This document shows positions 50,768 through 59,714 of a DNA stretch of 64,000 nt, piece after piece. The notes below the pieces were generated by a model. It had not been told where the DNA came from. It did no database searches and saw only the letters and a list, made by a program, of their open reading frames with translations. The stretch's first letter is position 1, and each line of letters opens with the position of its first letter. Source of the stretch: Jeotgalibacillus sp. R-1-5s-1 (lineage in GTDB: Bacteria > Bacillota > Bacilli > Bacillales > Jeotgalibacillaceae); assembly GCF_004405105.1 (NCBI RefSeq), contig NZ_SORW01000024.1, forward strand, positions 1 to 64,000, written 5' to 3'. The translations under genes and the position numbers were made by a program.

Positions 50768-52615
50768 ATGAGGAAGGTCAATTTTTTTCAATCAATACAT
50801 TTAAAGTTTGTATTGATTTATGTACTTCTTATTGCACTCGCAATGCAAATTATCGGCGTCTACTTTGTGCGTGAGCTCGAGGAGACGCTGATTGATAACT
50901 TTAAGAATTCAGTCGTGGACCGTCTTGATCCTCTGGAATACACGGTTGCGCAGGAAATCAGCAGCAGCCTTTCCGGAAACCGGTCGGAAGATGAACCTAC
51001 ACTGCAACAGTCCATCCGCCAACTGCTGGGTGGACTTAATTCTGAGGATATTGAAGAAGTACAAATAATTGATACAAGAAGCCGTATTTTAGGAACTTCA
51101 GATGACAGCAACCAGGCGATTGTCGGACAGCGGACCACAAGTAACGACCAGGTGCAGGAAATTCTGTCCAATGATACGGATCTTCAGCAGGAAGAAACGT
51201 ATATGGATCAGGGGAACCGCGTCTGGGTGCTTGCCCAGCCGATCATCACTGATCAGGGAGAGACGATCGGGGTCATCTGGGTCAAATCACAGATAGAAAA
51301 TGTGTATGAGCAGATGGATGAGATCAATGAGATTCTGGCAGGTGGAACCGCAATTTCCCTTGTCATTACAGCGATTCTAGGTGTGCTGCTCGCCCAGACG
51401 ATTACCCGTCCGATTGCCGCAATGAGAAGTCACGCTGTTGATATGGCAAAGGGGAATTTCTCCCGTAAAGTAAAGGTGTACGGTCATGATGAAATCGGGC
51501 AGCTTGCGATCACGTTTAACAATTTAACGAAAAGATTGCAGGAAGCGCGGGCGACTACAGAAGCAGAGCGGAGAAAACTGTCGTCTGTCCTGAGCTACAT
51601 GACAGACGGGGTAATCGCGACAGATCGCCGTGGAAGGGTTATTTTGATCAACGATCCCGCTGCTGCGATGCTGAATGTTTCACGTGAAACAGTGCTGTCA
51701 ATGTCACTTCCTGAAGTGCTTGGCATCGAAGAAGAGTATTCGGTTGATGATTTGTCTACTCAGACAGATTCCCTCATTTTGAACTTTGGAACGGATGCGA
51801 AGCCGTATATTTTACGTGCGAATTTCTCCGTTATCCAGAAGGAAACAGGGTTTGTAAACGGTCTGATTACCGTGCTGCACGATATTACCGAGCAGGAGAA
51901 AATCGATGCAGAGCGCAGGGAATTTGTAGCGAACGTATCCCACGAGCTGCGCACCCCGCTTACAACGATGCGAAGCTATCTGGAAGCCTTATCAGAAGGC
52001 GCGTGGCAGGACCAGGAGATTGCCCCGCATTTCCTTGAGGTGACCCAGACGGAAACCGAGCGGATGATCCGCCTTGTAAACGACCTTCTTCAATTATCTA
52101 AAATGGACAGCCGGGATTACCGGTTGAACAAGGAATTCGTGAACTTTATCAACTTTTATCAGCGGATTATCGACCGTTTTGATATGGGACGTTCTCAAAA
52201 CGTCACGTTTAAAACGAAGCTTCCACAGGAGCCGGTGTATGTTGAGATTGATACAGATAAAATGACGCAGGTGCTTGATAACATCATTTCCAATGCACTG
52301 AAGTATTCACCGGAAGGCGGACAGATCCGTTTTAAAGTGGAGCTGAAAGAGCGTGAAAAGGAAATGGTCGTCAGCGTTTCCGATCAGGGGGTCGGCATTC
52401 CGCGTGAAAACCTGAAAAATATATTTGAACGTTTTTATCGTGTAGATAAAGCAAGGACGAGACAGCTTGGCGGTACGGGACTCGGTCTTGCCATTGCCAA
52501 GGAGATGATCACCGCCCATGAAGGACGAATCTGGGCATCAAGTGTGGAAGGAAGAGGGACAACCATTTACTTCACGCTGCCGTATGACCCAACAAGTGAG
52601 GATGAATGGTCATGA
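50768..52615 (+). CDS. walK: Sensor histidine kinase WalK (YycG)
   Basis: A 615-residue kinase. Two membrane helices (about 13-32 and 183-205) enclose the extracellular domain; HAMP (about 205-260), PAS (about 265-370), HisKA with the phospho-His in VSHELRTPLTTMRS (about 390) and HATPase (DNIISNALKYSPEGG, GGTGLGLAIAKEM, about 505-590) follow. It phosphorylates WalR. A perfect parS site lies within the PAS-coding part. ATGA overlap with the next gene. Confidence 0.97.
   Translation: MRKVNFFQSIHLKFVLIYVLLIALAMQIIGVYFVRELEETLIDNFKNSVVDRLDPLEYTVAQEISSSLSGNRSEDEPTLQQSIRQLLGGLNSEDIEEVQIIDTRSRILGTSDDSNQAIVGQRTTSNDQVQEILSNDTDLQQEETYMDQGNRVWVLAQPIITDQGETIGVIWVKSQIENVYEQMDEINEILAGGTAISLVITAILGVLLAQTITRPIAAMRSHAVDMAKGNFSRKVKVYGHDEIGQLAITFNNLTKRLQEARATTEAERRKLSSVLSYMTDGVIATDRRGRVILINDPAAAMLNVSRETVLSMSLPEVLGIEEEYSVDDLSTQTDSLILNFGTDAKPYILRANFSVIQKETGFVNGLITVLHDITEQEKIDAERREFVANVSHELRTPLTTMRSYLEALSEGAWQDQEIAPHFLEVTQTETERMIRLVNDLLQLSKMDSRDYRLNKEFVNFINFYQRIIDRFDMGRSQNVTFKTKLPQEPVYVEIDTDKMTQVLDNIISNALKYSPEGGQIRFKVELKEREKEMVVSVSDQGVGIPRENLKNIFERFYRVDKARTRQLGGTGLGLAIAKEMITAHEGRIWASSVEGRGTTIYFTLPYDPTSEDEWS
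51676..51691. promoter_or_regulatory. parS site inside walK
   Basis: TGTTTCACGTGAAACA, a perfect 16-base palindrome, equals the bacterial parS consensus used by Spo0J. It is translated as part of LNVSRETVL in WalK. It lies about 37 kb from oriC. Confidence 0.92.
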
Positions 52616-53934
52616 GGATCGAATTATTCAAATCAATCTTATTGACGCTGCTCGTAGTCTTAAGTGGTCTGTTAACATGGAATGTCTGGTCGTATCAGCC
52701 ATCTACCGAAACGTTTGAAGCACCTACAACGATTGACGTGGCGATTAGCGAAGAGCGGGATATTGATGATCTGATCAAGCCGCTCAGATTTCTTGTGCAT
52801 GAAGAGGAAGCCGTCTATGGCGCATCTGCTGCTAGTGAAGTGGAGACCCTGCTGAGTCAGATGACGGACTGGAGTATTTTCAGCATACGTCAGAACACCT
52901 CGCTAAATGAAGAAGAGTTTTTAAATCTTGTTCACGGTCCGAACCGGATCGAAGTCGTGTTCCCGGTCAGTGTTCCATTCAATACGTATCAGGATGTCCT
53001 GCGATTTGAAGACAGTAATCTGCCGCAGGACAGCTTCAATAGAATCGTCATTGATGTTGCTGCGAGGGACGAGTCTACGTTTACCGTTTACTTTGTTCAT
53101 TATGAAAACAGGGTTGTGTATGAATCGCGTGTCGACCGTGACAGTCTTGCTGCTGTAAACAGGGATATTGTAGTTCCAGCCTCAGAAAAATATATGGCTT
53201 ACGCACGCTATGATACAGGTCAGCGGGCCATTTTTGTGCCGGCTAACCGCCTGACGCCACAGCAATACGGTTACCGGATGGAACGGATTGATATTGAACT
53301 GTTCAGGCAGGCACTGTTTTCAAACCCGGACGATATTAACTATAATTCACTCGCTTCATCGAGAGAACAGTACGTCGACAGCTCCAACCTGCTTGAAGTT
53401 AACAACAACACAAACATGATGAGCTTTGTAAACTTGAGTTCGGATGGCGCCACAATCATTGATTCAACTGAGCTGATTACAAACAGCCGCCGCTTTGTGA
53501 ACGATCATAGCGGATGGACGGGGGATTATTATCTTGCAAACCTTGATCCGATGAATCAGCAGGTCACATACCGTATGCAAATAGGCGGGGTTCCGATTTT
53601 CAGTGAGGATGGCGTTTCTGAGATTAATCAGGAATGGGGAAGTACGATCATTCATAAGTACAGCCGTTCATTCCTTCAGACACAATTCCCACTTCCAACG
53701 GAGTCAGCGACTAAAACACTGCAGCCGGGTCTTGATGTCATCAGCCAGATTCAATCACGTGAGGAAGACTATGAAGCTGAGCTGTTAGAAGATGTTACAC
53801 CTGCCTACAGGATGATCAGGGATTCTCAAAACGCACTGACCTACACCCTTGATCCATCCTGGTACTATAAATATGATGGCGTCTGGAAACGCGTTCCGGA
53901 GCAAGGGGGAGGGGATCCGATTGGATTGGAGTAA
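52612..53934 (+). CDS. walH: WalK regulator WalH (YycH)
   Basis: The ATG at 52612 overlaps the walK stop (ATGA) and gives 440 residues. One N-terminal membrane helix (about 6-24, FKSILLTLLVVLSGLLTW) anchors an extracellular domain. WalH and WalI bind the WalK membrane part and modulate its activity. Its 3' end overlaps walI by 14 bases. Confidence 0.93.
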   Translation: MRIELFKSILLTLLVVLSGLLTWNVWSYQPSTETFEAPTTIDVAISEERDIDDLIKPLRFLVHEEEAVYGASAASEVETLLSQMTDWSIFSIRQNTSLNEEEFLNLVHGPNRIEVVFPVSVPFNTYQDVLRFEDSNLPQDSFNRIVIDVAARDESTFTVYFVHYENRVVYESRVDRDSLAAVNRDIVVPASEKYMAYARYDTGQRAIFVPANRLTPQQYGYRMERIDIELFRQALFSNPDDINYNSLASSREQYVDSSNLLEVNNNTNMMSFVNLSSDGATIIDSTELITNSRRFVNDHSGWTGDYYLANLDPMNQQVTYRMQIGGVPIFSEDGVSEINQEWGSTIIHKYSRSFLQTQFPLPTESATKTLQPGLDVISQIQSREEDYEAELLEDVTPAYRMIRDSQNALTYTLDPSWYYKYDGVWKRVPEQGGGDPIGLE

Positions 53935-54790
53935 AACAAAAACCATTTTTATCGTGGTCTTTCTCATTCTGGACGTCTTTTTATTCTTTTTATTTCTGCA
54001 GAAATATCAGGATACACAGAACAGCCAGCTGCCACAGCTCTCTATTGCTGATCAGATTGAGGAAGAAAACATTACGATCAGCAGTGAGTTGCCCGATCTC
54101 GATGACAGCAAACCGTATTTAAATGCGGAATCCTACCGCTTTTCAGCAGAGGAAGTGTCCAATCTTGCCGGGCAAAACGCGACAGTGCGTAATAACCGCA
54201 TTCTCGAGTCGAGTCTGAATACACCAGTCGATATTGAGGATCCTGAAAATCCTGAAGAGCTGACCAATCTTTTAGAAGAATTTGTTCTGTACGGTGAGCA
54301 ATACCGCTTCAGGGATTACCGCGAGGAAGAAAACGAGATTGTCTACTTTCAATATTATGAAGACAGTACGCTTTACTTTAACGTTAATGCCCAGCTGGTT
54401 GTCACGTTAAACGACCAGCAGCAGGCAGTCAGCTATACCCAGACGTATTTATCATCTCTTGAAACCTTCTCGACTGAGCAGGAACTGATCACACCGGGTG
54501 ATGCACTTGAATCGTTTTATGGATCAGGTGTCGTTGAAGCTAATTCACGGGTGACAAACCTTGAAATCGGCTATTTCCCGTCGTTTTTACAGGCCGGGAA
54601 TAATGATGACAGCGTAACAGGCGACGTTCAGGTACTCACACCTACGTATAAAATGACGATTGAAAATGGAGAAGGCAGTCAACGGGATCTGTTTATTAAC
54701 GCCGTTGACGACAACATTTACGATATGAGCCAAGTCAACTTGGACTTTGACCAGCTCGATGAACAGGAAAACGACGAATCAACGGAGTGA
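53921..54790 (+). CDS. walI: WalK regulator WalI (YycI)
   Basis: A TTG start at 53921, behind GGGGGAGGGG, gives 289 residues beginning (M)DWSKTKTIFIVVFLILDVFLFFLFL, as B. subtilis YycI; the longer frame overlapping walH is not used. One membrane helix is followed by an extracellular domain of the YycH/I fold. It works with WalH. walJ follows after 3 bases. Confidence 0.93.
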   Translation: MDWSKTKTIFIVVFLILDVFLFFLFLQKYQDTQNSQLPQLSIADQIEEENITISSELPDLDDSKPYLNAESYRFSAEEVSNLAGQNATVRNNRILESSLNTPVDIEDPENPEELTNLLEEFVLYGEQYRFRDYREEENEIVYFQYYEDSTLYFNVNAQLVVTLNDQQQAVSYTQTYLSSLETFSTEQELITPGDALESFYGSGVVEANSRVTNLEIGYFPSFLQAGNNDDSVTGDVQVLTPTYKMTIENGEGSQRDLFINAVDDNIYDMSQVNLDFDQLDEQENDESTE

Positions 54791-54793
54791 AGC

Positions 54794-55594
54794 ATGATGA
54801 CAATGCACATGAGTGTACTCGCAAGCGGCAGTACCGGAAATGCGATCTATATTGAAACAGAAGAGCATTCCTTCCTGGTCGATGCCGGCTTAAGCGGAAA
54901 GCAGATGGAGGGCCTCTTTGAAAAAATCGGGCGCTCCGCTGACCGCCTGAGCGGAATCCTGGTCACCCATGAACATAGTGATCATATTAAAGGGCTTGGC
55001 GTATTAGCCCGCCGCTATAAGCTGCCCATTTATGCAAACGAAAAAACGTGGAACGCGATGGAGCCCCTGATCGGAAACGTTCAAACCGATCAGAAATTCA
55101 TCTTCCCGATGGAAACGGTAAAATCATTTGGCGGGCTGGATATCGAATCATTCGGCGTCTCACATGACGCGGCAGAGCCAATGTTTTACGTCTTTCACCA
55201 GGACGGCAAAAAACTCGTCCTCATGACCGACACAGGCTACGTCAGCGACCGCATGAAAGGCATCATCAAAGGAGCTGACACCTACGTCTTTGAAAGCAAC
55301 CATGACGTCGGCATGCTCCGCATGGGCCGCTATCCATGGAGCGTCAAACGCCGAATCCTGAGCGACGTCGGCCACGTCTCCAACGAAGACGCAGCCGTAG
55401 CCATGAGCGAAGTATTCAGCGACAACACCAAACGCATCTATCTGTCCCATCTCTCAAAAGACAACAACATGAAAGACCTCGCCCGCATGAGCGTCACCCA
55501 GACACTCGAAAGCTGCGGCGTGCGAGTGGGGGACACTTTCGATCTGTACGATACCGATGCATCAATCCCGACCGAGCTATACAAAATCGTCTAG
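54794..55594 (+). CDS. walJ: Metallo-beta-lactamase-fold exonuclease WalJ (YycJ)
   Basis: A 266-residue protein. [10 protein letters not shown] (about residue 60) is the metal-binding HxHxDH motif; [16 protein letters not shown] opens the fold; [13 protein letters not shown] and TDTGY continue it. It is the last gene of walRKHIJ. Two ATG codons lie close together at the start. Known homologues act as 5'-3' exonuclease or in cell-division control. Confidence 0.94.
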   Translation: MMTMHMSVLASGSTGNAIYIETEEHSFLVDAGLSGKQMEGLFEKIGRSADRLSGILVTHEHSDHIKGLGVLARRYKLPIYANEKTWNAMEPLIGNVQTDQKFIFPMETVKSFGGLDIESFGVSHDAAEPMFYVFHQDGKKLVLMTDTGYVSDRMKGIIKGADTYVFESNHDVGMLRMGRYPWSVKRRILSDVGHVSNEDAAVAMSEVFSDNTKRIYLSHLSKDNNMKDLARMSVTQTLESCGVRVGDTFDLYDTDASIPTELYKIV

Positions 55595-55602
55595 GGGACG
55601 GA

Positions 55603-55643
55603 GCGCCTGTGCCATTTTTGATAAATGGGCAGGTGCTTTTTTT
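55603..55643 (+). terminator. Terminator of the wal operon
   Basis: GCGCCTGTGCCATTT pairs with AAATGGGCAGGTGC around TTGAT and is followed by seven T. Confidence 0.9.
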
Positions 55644-55658
55644 GTTGGTGATGGTGGG

Positions 55659-55772
55659 TTCGCAGGGTTTTGTGCGAGGTTCGCGGAATGTTGCGTGTGT
55701 TTCGCAAGATATGGGGTGAGGTTCACAGAATTCCGGGGGACTTTCATCAAATTTTAGCCAAGGTTCGTAAGG
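55659..55772. repeat. 21-base phased motif array F, six units
   Basis: Cores of the type TTCGCAG (later TTCACAG, TTCATCA, TTCGTAAG) begin at 55659, 55680, 55701, 55722, 55743 and 55764, exactly 21 apart. The core family resembles array C. No gene is seen between 55595 and 56116. Confidence 0.85.
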
Positions 55773-55828
55773 TTGGGACGTTTGGCATCGTTCGGCGGAG
55801 ACCATCTGTTAGCCAAAATCATCAAGGG

Positions 55829-55851
55829 CCCCGGCCTGCGCCGGGTTTTTT
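55829..55851 (+). terminator. GC-rich hairpin with T-run before array G
   Basis: CCCGGC and GCCGGG enclose CTGC and are followed by six T; array G starts eight bases later. A nearly identical sequence precedes array J at 61069. Confidence 0.75.
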
Positions 55852-55858
55852 CATGAAA

Positions 55859-55984
55859 GTGACCAAGTTGAGCGCGAATGTGTTCAAGCTGAGGGTGAAA
55901 GTGACCAAGCTGGCGAAGAAAGTGACCAAGTACAGCCCAAAAGTGTCCAAGCTCGCCGAAAATGTGACCAAGTACTTCGTCCAC
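55859..55984. repeat. 21-base phased motif array G, six units
   Basis: Cores GTGACCAAG (with GTGTTCAAG and GTGTCCAAG variants) begin at 55859, 55880, 55901, 55922, 55943 and 55964, exactly 21 apart. The right flank CCACCTCCGCTTTTCT is shared with array E. Confidence 0.92.
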
Positions 55985-56116
55985 CTCCGCTTTTCTAATT
56001 TCCAAAACCTTTGTGACATCAGGCAAACTCGGTTTATTTTCGGGCACAATGAAGTAGACTGATAGGAGGAGAAATAGGAGGAGGGGTATGGGATCGAGTG
56101 GTATAATATTGGGGCA

Positions 56117-56692
56117 TTGATTATTTCGTCGACTCAGGTCAGCCTTCTGGTTGCTTTTACAGTTGCCTGGTGGTCGATCAGGCGGGTGGAACGGCAGCTG
56201 GCATCGACGGTTTCGAATTTGTTTTTTACGTTTGTGCTCGTCTGGAAGTTTTCAAGTATTCTTATTTATTTTGATTATGTGCGGCAGACACCGATGGCCG
56301 TGCTTTATTATAACGGAGGAGAGTGGGGATTGCGGCTGGCTGTGTTGGCCGTTTTGATTCAGCTCTTCTTTTACGGCAAAAAGTATTCGCAGATCAGCAG
56401 CCTGGTTTTTCCGGCCTGGCTCGTGCTGCTCACGTCTCTTGAAGCGGCTAAGCTGATTCAGGCTGCCGACACGGTTGCGGATGCTCTTTTAGCGGGTGTG
56501 TTTCTGGTCCTGCTCGTACTGATCTGGCCAAAAGAAAACCGCTTTTTAAATGGATATATGCTAGTCGCCATCCTGATTTTCCAATGGATGACGGTTTGGG
56601 TAAATGGAGATTTTTTCACTGAAGGTTTATTTTACAGCGGTCTGTTCAGTCTGATTGTGTTTGTGCTGTATCGAAGGAGGAAAAGAGTATGA
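56117..56692 (+). CDS. Polytopic membrane protein preceding a ResA-like redoxin
   Basis: The TTG at 56117 gives 191 residues with about six hydrophobic segments. A strong AGGAGGAGGGG site lies 30 bases upstream, and the in-frame codons nearest to it (ATC at 56093, ATT at 56108) are not usual starts, so the true N-terminus is uncertain. It overlaps the redoxin gene by 4 bases, suggesting a shared role in the membrane, perhaps in thiol or cytochrome chemistry. I do not recognise the family. Confidence 0.75.
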   Translation: MIISSTQVSLLVAFTVAWWSIRRVERQLASTVSNLFFTFVLVWKFSSILIYFDYVRQTPMAVLYYNGGEWGLRLAVLAVLIQLFFYGKKYSQISSLVFPAWLVLLTSLEAAKLIQAADTVADALLAGVFLVLLVLIWPKENRFLNGYMLVAILIFQWMTVWVNGDFFTEGLFYSGLFSLIVFVLYRRRKRV

Positions 56693-57285
56693 TTCCACGT
56701 ATCATTGCGCTTGCGGGAGTGGGCGTGCTGGTGGCGTTGCTGATTATGAATGTGATAAACGATCAAAAAGAGCGTGAGGAGCGGCAGGCATTAATGGAGC
56801 AGTATTCTGTGATGCCGGCTGACAATGAAACGGCCCAGCCGGTTGAATCCACTGGTGCGCTAAAGGAAGGTCAAGCGGTGCCGGATGTCCAGGCACCAAC
56901 GCTTGACGGCGACATTATTGCGTTAAAGGACCTTCGCGGTAAAAAAATCATTCTGAATTTCTGGGCAACCTGGTGTCCGCCATGTATGGCTGAAATGCCA
57001 CATATGCAGGATTATTATGAAGGGATGGCCAAAGAACAGAACGTCGAAATTTTAGCGGTAAACCTGACAAGTAAGGATAATGGAATGGATAAAGTGCGCA
57101 GCTTCGTACAGGATTATGAGCTCACATTCCCGATCTTACTTGACGATACAGGACTGCTCGGCGAAGAATTTCAGGCGTATTCGATCCCAACCACGTATTT
57201 AATCGACGAGGAAGGCATCATCCAGCGCAAGCTGATGGGGCCGATGGATCAGGATATGATGATTGAAATGATGGGTGAGATCTGA
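56689..57285 (+). CDS. Membrane-anchored thiol-disulfide oxidoreductase, ResA/TlpA type
   Basis: A 198-residue protein. One N-terminal membrane helix (about 5-22) is followed by a linker and a thioredoxin-fold domain (about 62-198) with the redox pair in FWATWCPPCMAEMP (about residue 92) and the cis-Pro in YSIPTTYLID. It would reduce disulfides outside the membrane, for example in apocytochrome c. It is coupled to the membrane protein before it. Confidence 0.92.
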   Translation: MIPRIIALAGVGVLVALLIMNVINDQKEREERQALMEQYSVMPADNETAQPVESTGALKEGQAVPDVQAPTLDGDIIALKDLRGKKIILNFWATWCPPCMAEMPHMQDYYEGMAKEQNVEILAVNLTSKDNGMDKVRSFVQDYELTFPILLDDTGLLGEEFQAYSIPTTYLIDEEGIIQRKLMGPMDQDMMIEMMGEI

Positions 57286-57289
57286 TCAA

Positions 57290-57317
57290 CGTCCGGCTGG
57301 AGCGCCGGGCGTTTTTT
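57290..57317 (+). terminator. Terminator after the ResA-like gene
   Basis: CGTCCGGC pairs with GCCGGGCG and is followed by six T. Confidence 0.85.
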
Positions 57318-57336
57318 AAATGGGGCGTGTGGTTTT

Positions 57337-57525
57337 GAAGGAATGATTTTTTCAAAAGAAGGATTGCTGGTCAGCAGTGAAGGAAATCAACCCTTGAAAC
57401 GAAGGAAAAAAGAGACGCATCCGGGCTAGTGAGGGAATGAAAATCCGGAAAGAAGGAATCTCATTTTCAAAAGCCTGAATGAACATGTCAAAAGCCCGAA
57501 TCACTTACCACAATGAAGGAATCCT
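57337..57525. repeat. 21-base phased motif array H, nine units
   Basis: Cores GAAGGAAT (two as GCCTGAAT or GCCCGAAT) begin at 57337, 57358, 57379, 57401, then 57431, 57452, 57473, 57494 and 57515. Steps are 21 except one of 22 and one of 30, the same four-plus-five layout as array B. Confidence 0.85.
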
Positions 57526-57549
57526 GCAAAACGCCTCGTCCCGCCTCCA

Positions 57550-58005
57550 TCAATCCAGCCGCTTCTCCACCACCTCACGTAAAACCTCAAATCCTTGATG
57601 GCGATAAAACGCAGCTGCGTCCCGATTCGAGCTCCAGTAATCCAGCTGAACCCTGTCAATGCCCCGAACCCGCGCAGCTTCTTCTACTTTCCCAAGTAAA
57701 AGCGCGCCGTAACCTTTTTTCTGATGTGCAGGCGAGACGCTGATCTGGTGCACATACACATAAGAAACCTCTTTTTTAAACGCGTTGGCTTCCCTGCGGC
57801 GGATTTCAAACCAGACAAACCCTGCATCCCCATCGAGCACATACATCTCATGCTCTCCATGCTCAAGAATCCTGGCAAATGCATCCCTCATCGCTTCAAA
57901 TGAATAAGGCACAAATAAATCAGGATGCAACTCAACATGTAAATCATGAACCGGTTTATTTAAAGATGCGATTAAATGCACATCTGTCGTTCGTTTCAGC
58001 ATCAT
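57550..58005 (-). CDS. GNAT family N-acetyltransferase
   Basis: The ATG at 58005 after GGGGGA gives 151 residues; the frame is open 10 codons further up. The acetyl-CoA loop is PAHQKKGYGALLLGKVEEAA (about 95-114), with VYVHQISVSP before it and SSNRDAAAFYRHQGFEVLRE after it. It transfers acetyl groups to an unknown amine. It is one of few leftward genes here and converges on the ResA-like gene. Confidence 0.88.
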   Translation of the reverse strand: MMLKRTTDVHLIASLNKPVHDLHVELHPDLFVPYSFEAMRDAFARILEHGEHEMYVLDGDAGFVWFEIRRREANAFKKEVSYVYVHQISVSPAHQKKGYGALLLGKVEEAARVRGIDRVQLDYWSSNRDAAAFYRHQGFEVLREVVEKRLD

Positions 58006-58067
58006 CGTTCCCCCAATAAAACAGTGTTTTTTCAAGTATAGAGCATTTTCTTAAAAAATTTAGCCGT

Positions 58068-58101
58068 TTTTCATCTAATTTTCATTTTCACCTTTTATAC
58101 T
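58068..58101 (+). promoter_or_regulatory. Promoter with TTTTCA octamers upstream of htrC
   Basis: TTTTCATC (58068), TTTTCATT (58079) and TTTTCACC (58085) lie before a TATACT -10 (58096-58101). B. subtilis htrA and htrB promoters carry repeated TTTTCACA octamers needed for CssRS control. The resemblance is partial. Confidence 0.45.
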
Positions 58102-58144
58102 GTGAACCATAGAAAACAAAATATTGATGAAAGGGATGAAACAC

Positions 58145-59362
58145 ATGGGCTACTATGATGATCAGGAAACCCGGGAGCGCATGTCCCGTAAAAAAAGCGG
58201 CAGCAAGGCAGGTTACTTTTTATCTAGCCTGTCCGGACTCATCGTCGGAGCGCTTTTAGTGACACTGTTAATGCCAATGATGGGGAATGGCGGCTCACCG
58301 GCTGTCAATAATACATCCTCAGGAGACGGCACACAGAGTGCACAAACGCAAAATGTTTCCTATGATGTCTCATCAGACGTGACCTCAGCCGTTGAAAAAG
58401 CCGGCGGAGCAGTCGTAGGTGTCACCAACCTGCAGTCCGGTCAAAGCCTCTTTGGCGGACAATCCGGTGAAGCAACAGAAGCCGGTACCGGTTCAGGTGT
58501 TATTTATAAATCTGAAGGAGACGTTGCCTATATCGTGACGAACTATCACGTCATCGAAGGCAGCGATCAGGTGGAAGTCACACTCGCTGACGGCACAAAA
58601 GAGGAAGCACAGGTGCTTGGAGGAGACCAGTGGACAGACCTTGCTGTACTGCAGATCAGCAATGAAAATGTAGATACAGTAGCTGAATTCGGAGATTCAC
58701 AGGCGCTGAAGCCGGGTGAACCGGTCATTGCGATCGGAAATCCATTAGGCCTTCAGTTCTCAGGATCTGTGACAACAGGAGTCGTATCCGGTGTTGAACG
58801 GACAATCCCGGTTGACATCAATCAGGACGGCGCTGTTGACTGGCAGGCAGAAGTTATTCAAACTGACGCTGCGATCAACCCTGGTAACAGTGGTGGCGCA
58901 CTCGTCAACATTCAGGGTCAGCTGGTCGGCATCAACTCAATGAAAATTGCCCAGTCATCAGTAGAAGGAATCGGCTTAGCCATTCCGATTGATATGGCGG
59001 CACCAATCATTGAAGATCTTGAAACTCAAGGTGAAGTCCTTCGCCCGACAATGGGTATCACACTTTATGACCTGGCAAATGTTTCAGTTGCTCAGCGTCA
59101 AAGCGAGCTGAACCTTCCAGAAGAAGTTGAATCAGGCGTTGTCATTCAGCGTGTTGTTCCTGATTCAGCAGCCGCTGCAGCAGGACTTGAAGACTTTGAT
59201 GTCATCGTTGAAATGGATGGCAAGAAAATCAACAATAGCGTTGAACTTCGTCAGCACCTTTACACTGAAAAAGAAGTTGGCGACGAGCTTCAAGTGAAAG
59301 TTTATCGCAACGGTGAAATGCAAGAGTTTACTCTCACCCTCACAGACGATGCAGATCTGTAA
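58145..59362 (+). CDS. htrC: HtrA-type serine protease with PDZ domain (HtrC/YyxA)
   Basis: The ATG at 58145 gives 405 residues. One membrane helix (about 24-46) is followed by a Ser/Gly-rich linker, then the protease with the triad His in NYHVIEG (about 139), Asp in WTDLAVL (about 169) and Ser in NPGNSGGAL (about 249), then one PDZ domain (about 305-400). It degrades damaged proteins outside the membrane. It follows the wal operon, as yyxA does in B. subtilis. Confidence 0.94.
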   Translation: MGYYDDQETRERMSRKKSGSKAGYFLSSLSGLIVGALLVTLLMPMMGNGGSPAVNNTSSGDGTQSAQTQNVSYDVSSDVTSAVEKAGGAVVGVTNLQSGQSLFGGQSGEATEAGTGSGVIYKSEGDVAYIVTNYHVIEGSDQVEVTLADGTKEEAQVLGGDQWTDLAVLQISNENVDTVAEFGDSQALKPGEPVIAIGNPLGLQFSGSVTTGVVSGVERTIPVDINQDGAVDWQAEVIQTDAAINPGNSGGALVNIQGQLVGINSMKIAQSSVEGIGLAIPIDMAAPIIEDLETQGEVLRPTMGITLYDLANVSVAQRQSELNLPEEVESGVVIQRVVPDSAAAAAGLEDFDVIVEMDGKKINNSVELRQHLYTEKEVGDELQVKVYRNGEMQEFTLTLTDDADL

Positions 59363-59441
59363 AAGGTGAGTTCATATAGATGCAAGACCATAGATAGTGA
59401 AACGTCCAACTCTACTATTTTTTAAGCCTATTTTGTCTCAT

Positions 59442-59477
59442 GGCAGGAACGCCTCCACCGTTCCTGCCTCTTTTTTT
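59442..59477 (+). terminator. Terminator after htrC
   Basis: GGCAGGAACG and CGTTCCTGCC pair around CCTCCAC and are followed by CTCTTTTTTT. Confidence 0.9.
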
Positions 59478-59549
59478 ATGCTTTTATCATGCGCTTCATT
59501 TTTTTATGCTAAAATGAGAGATCGGAAATTTGAAGAAGGCGGTGAAAAA

Positions 59550-59714
59550 ATGAAGATCTATTGCTGCCAGGAACACGTTGAGCTTGCCCTCGATGTTTTT
59601 GTGGATGAACAGGAAAGTTACCCGGATTTAAAGACAGTGGATAACCCGGCCGACTTGTCCACAATCTGTGAATATTGTACTGAACGTGCCATATATATTG
59701 TGGAGAACACATGA
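59550..59714 (+). CDS. CxxH/CxxC small metal-binding-type protein
   Basis: The ATG at 59550 after AAGGCGGTG gives 54 residues. CCQEH near the start and CEYC near the end form the CxxH and CxxC pairs that name this small family, typical between htrA-type genes and rlmH in Bacillus. It probably binds zinc; the function is unknown. A longer upstream frame of 105 codons overlaps the terminator of htrC and is not used. DnaA-box-like sequences start inside its end. Confidence 0.88.
   Translation: MKIYCCQEHVELALDVFVDEQESYPDLKTVDNPADLSTICEYCTERAIYIVENT

Noticed and set aside
57513-57743. 76-codon plus-strand frame opposite the GNAT gene
   Set aside because: It overlaps the GNAT gene on the other strand and has no ribosome site or family mark.
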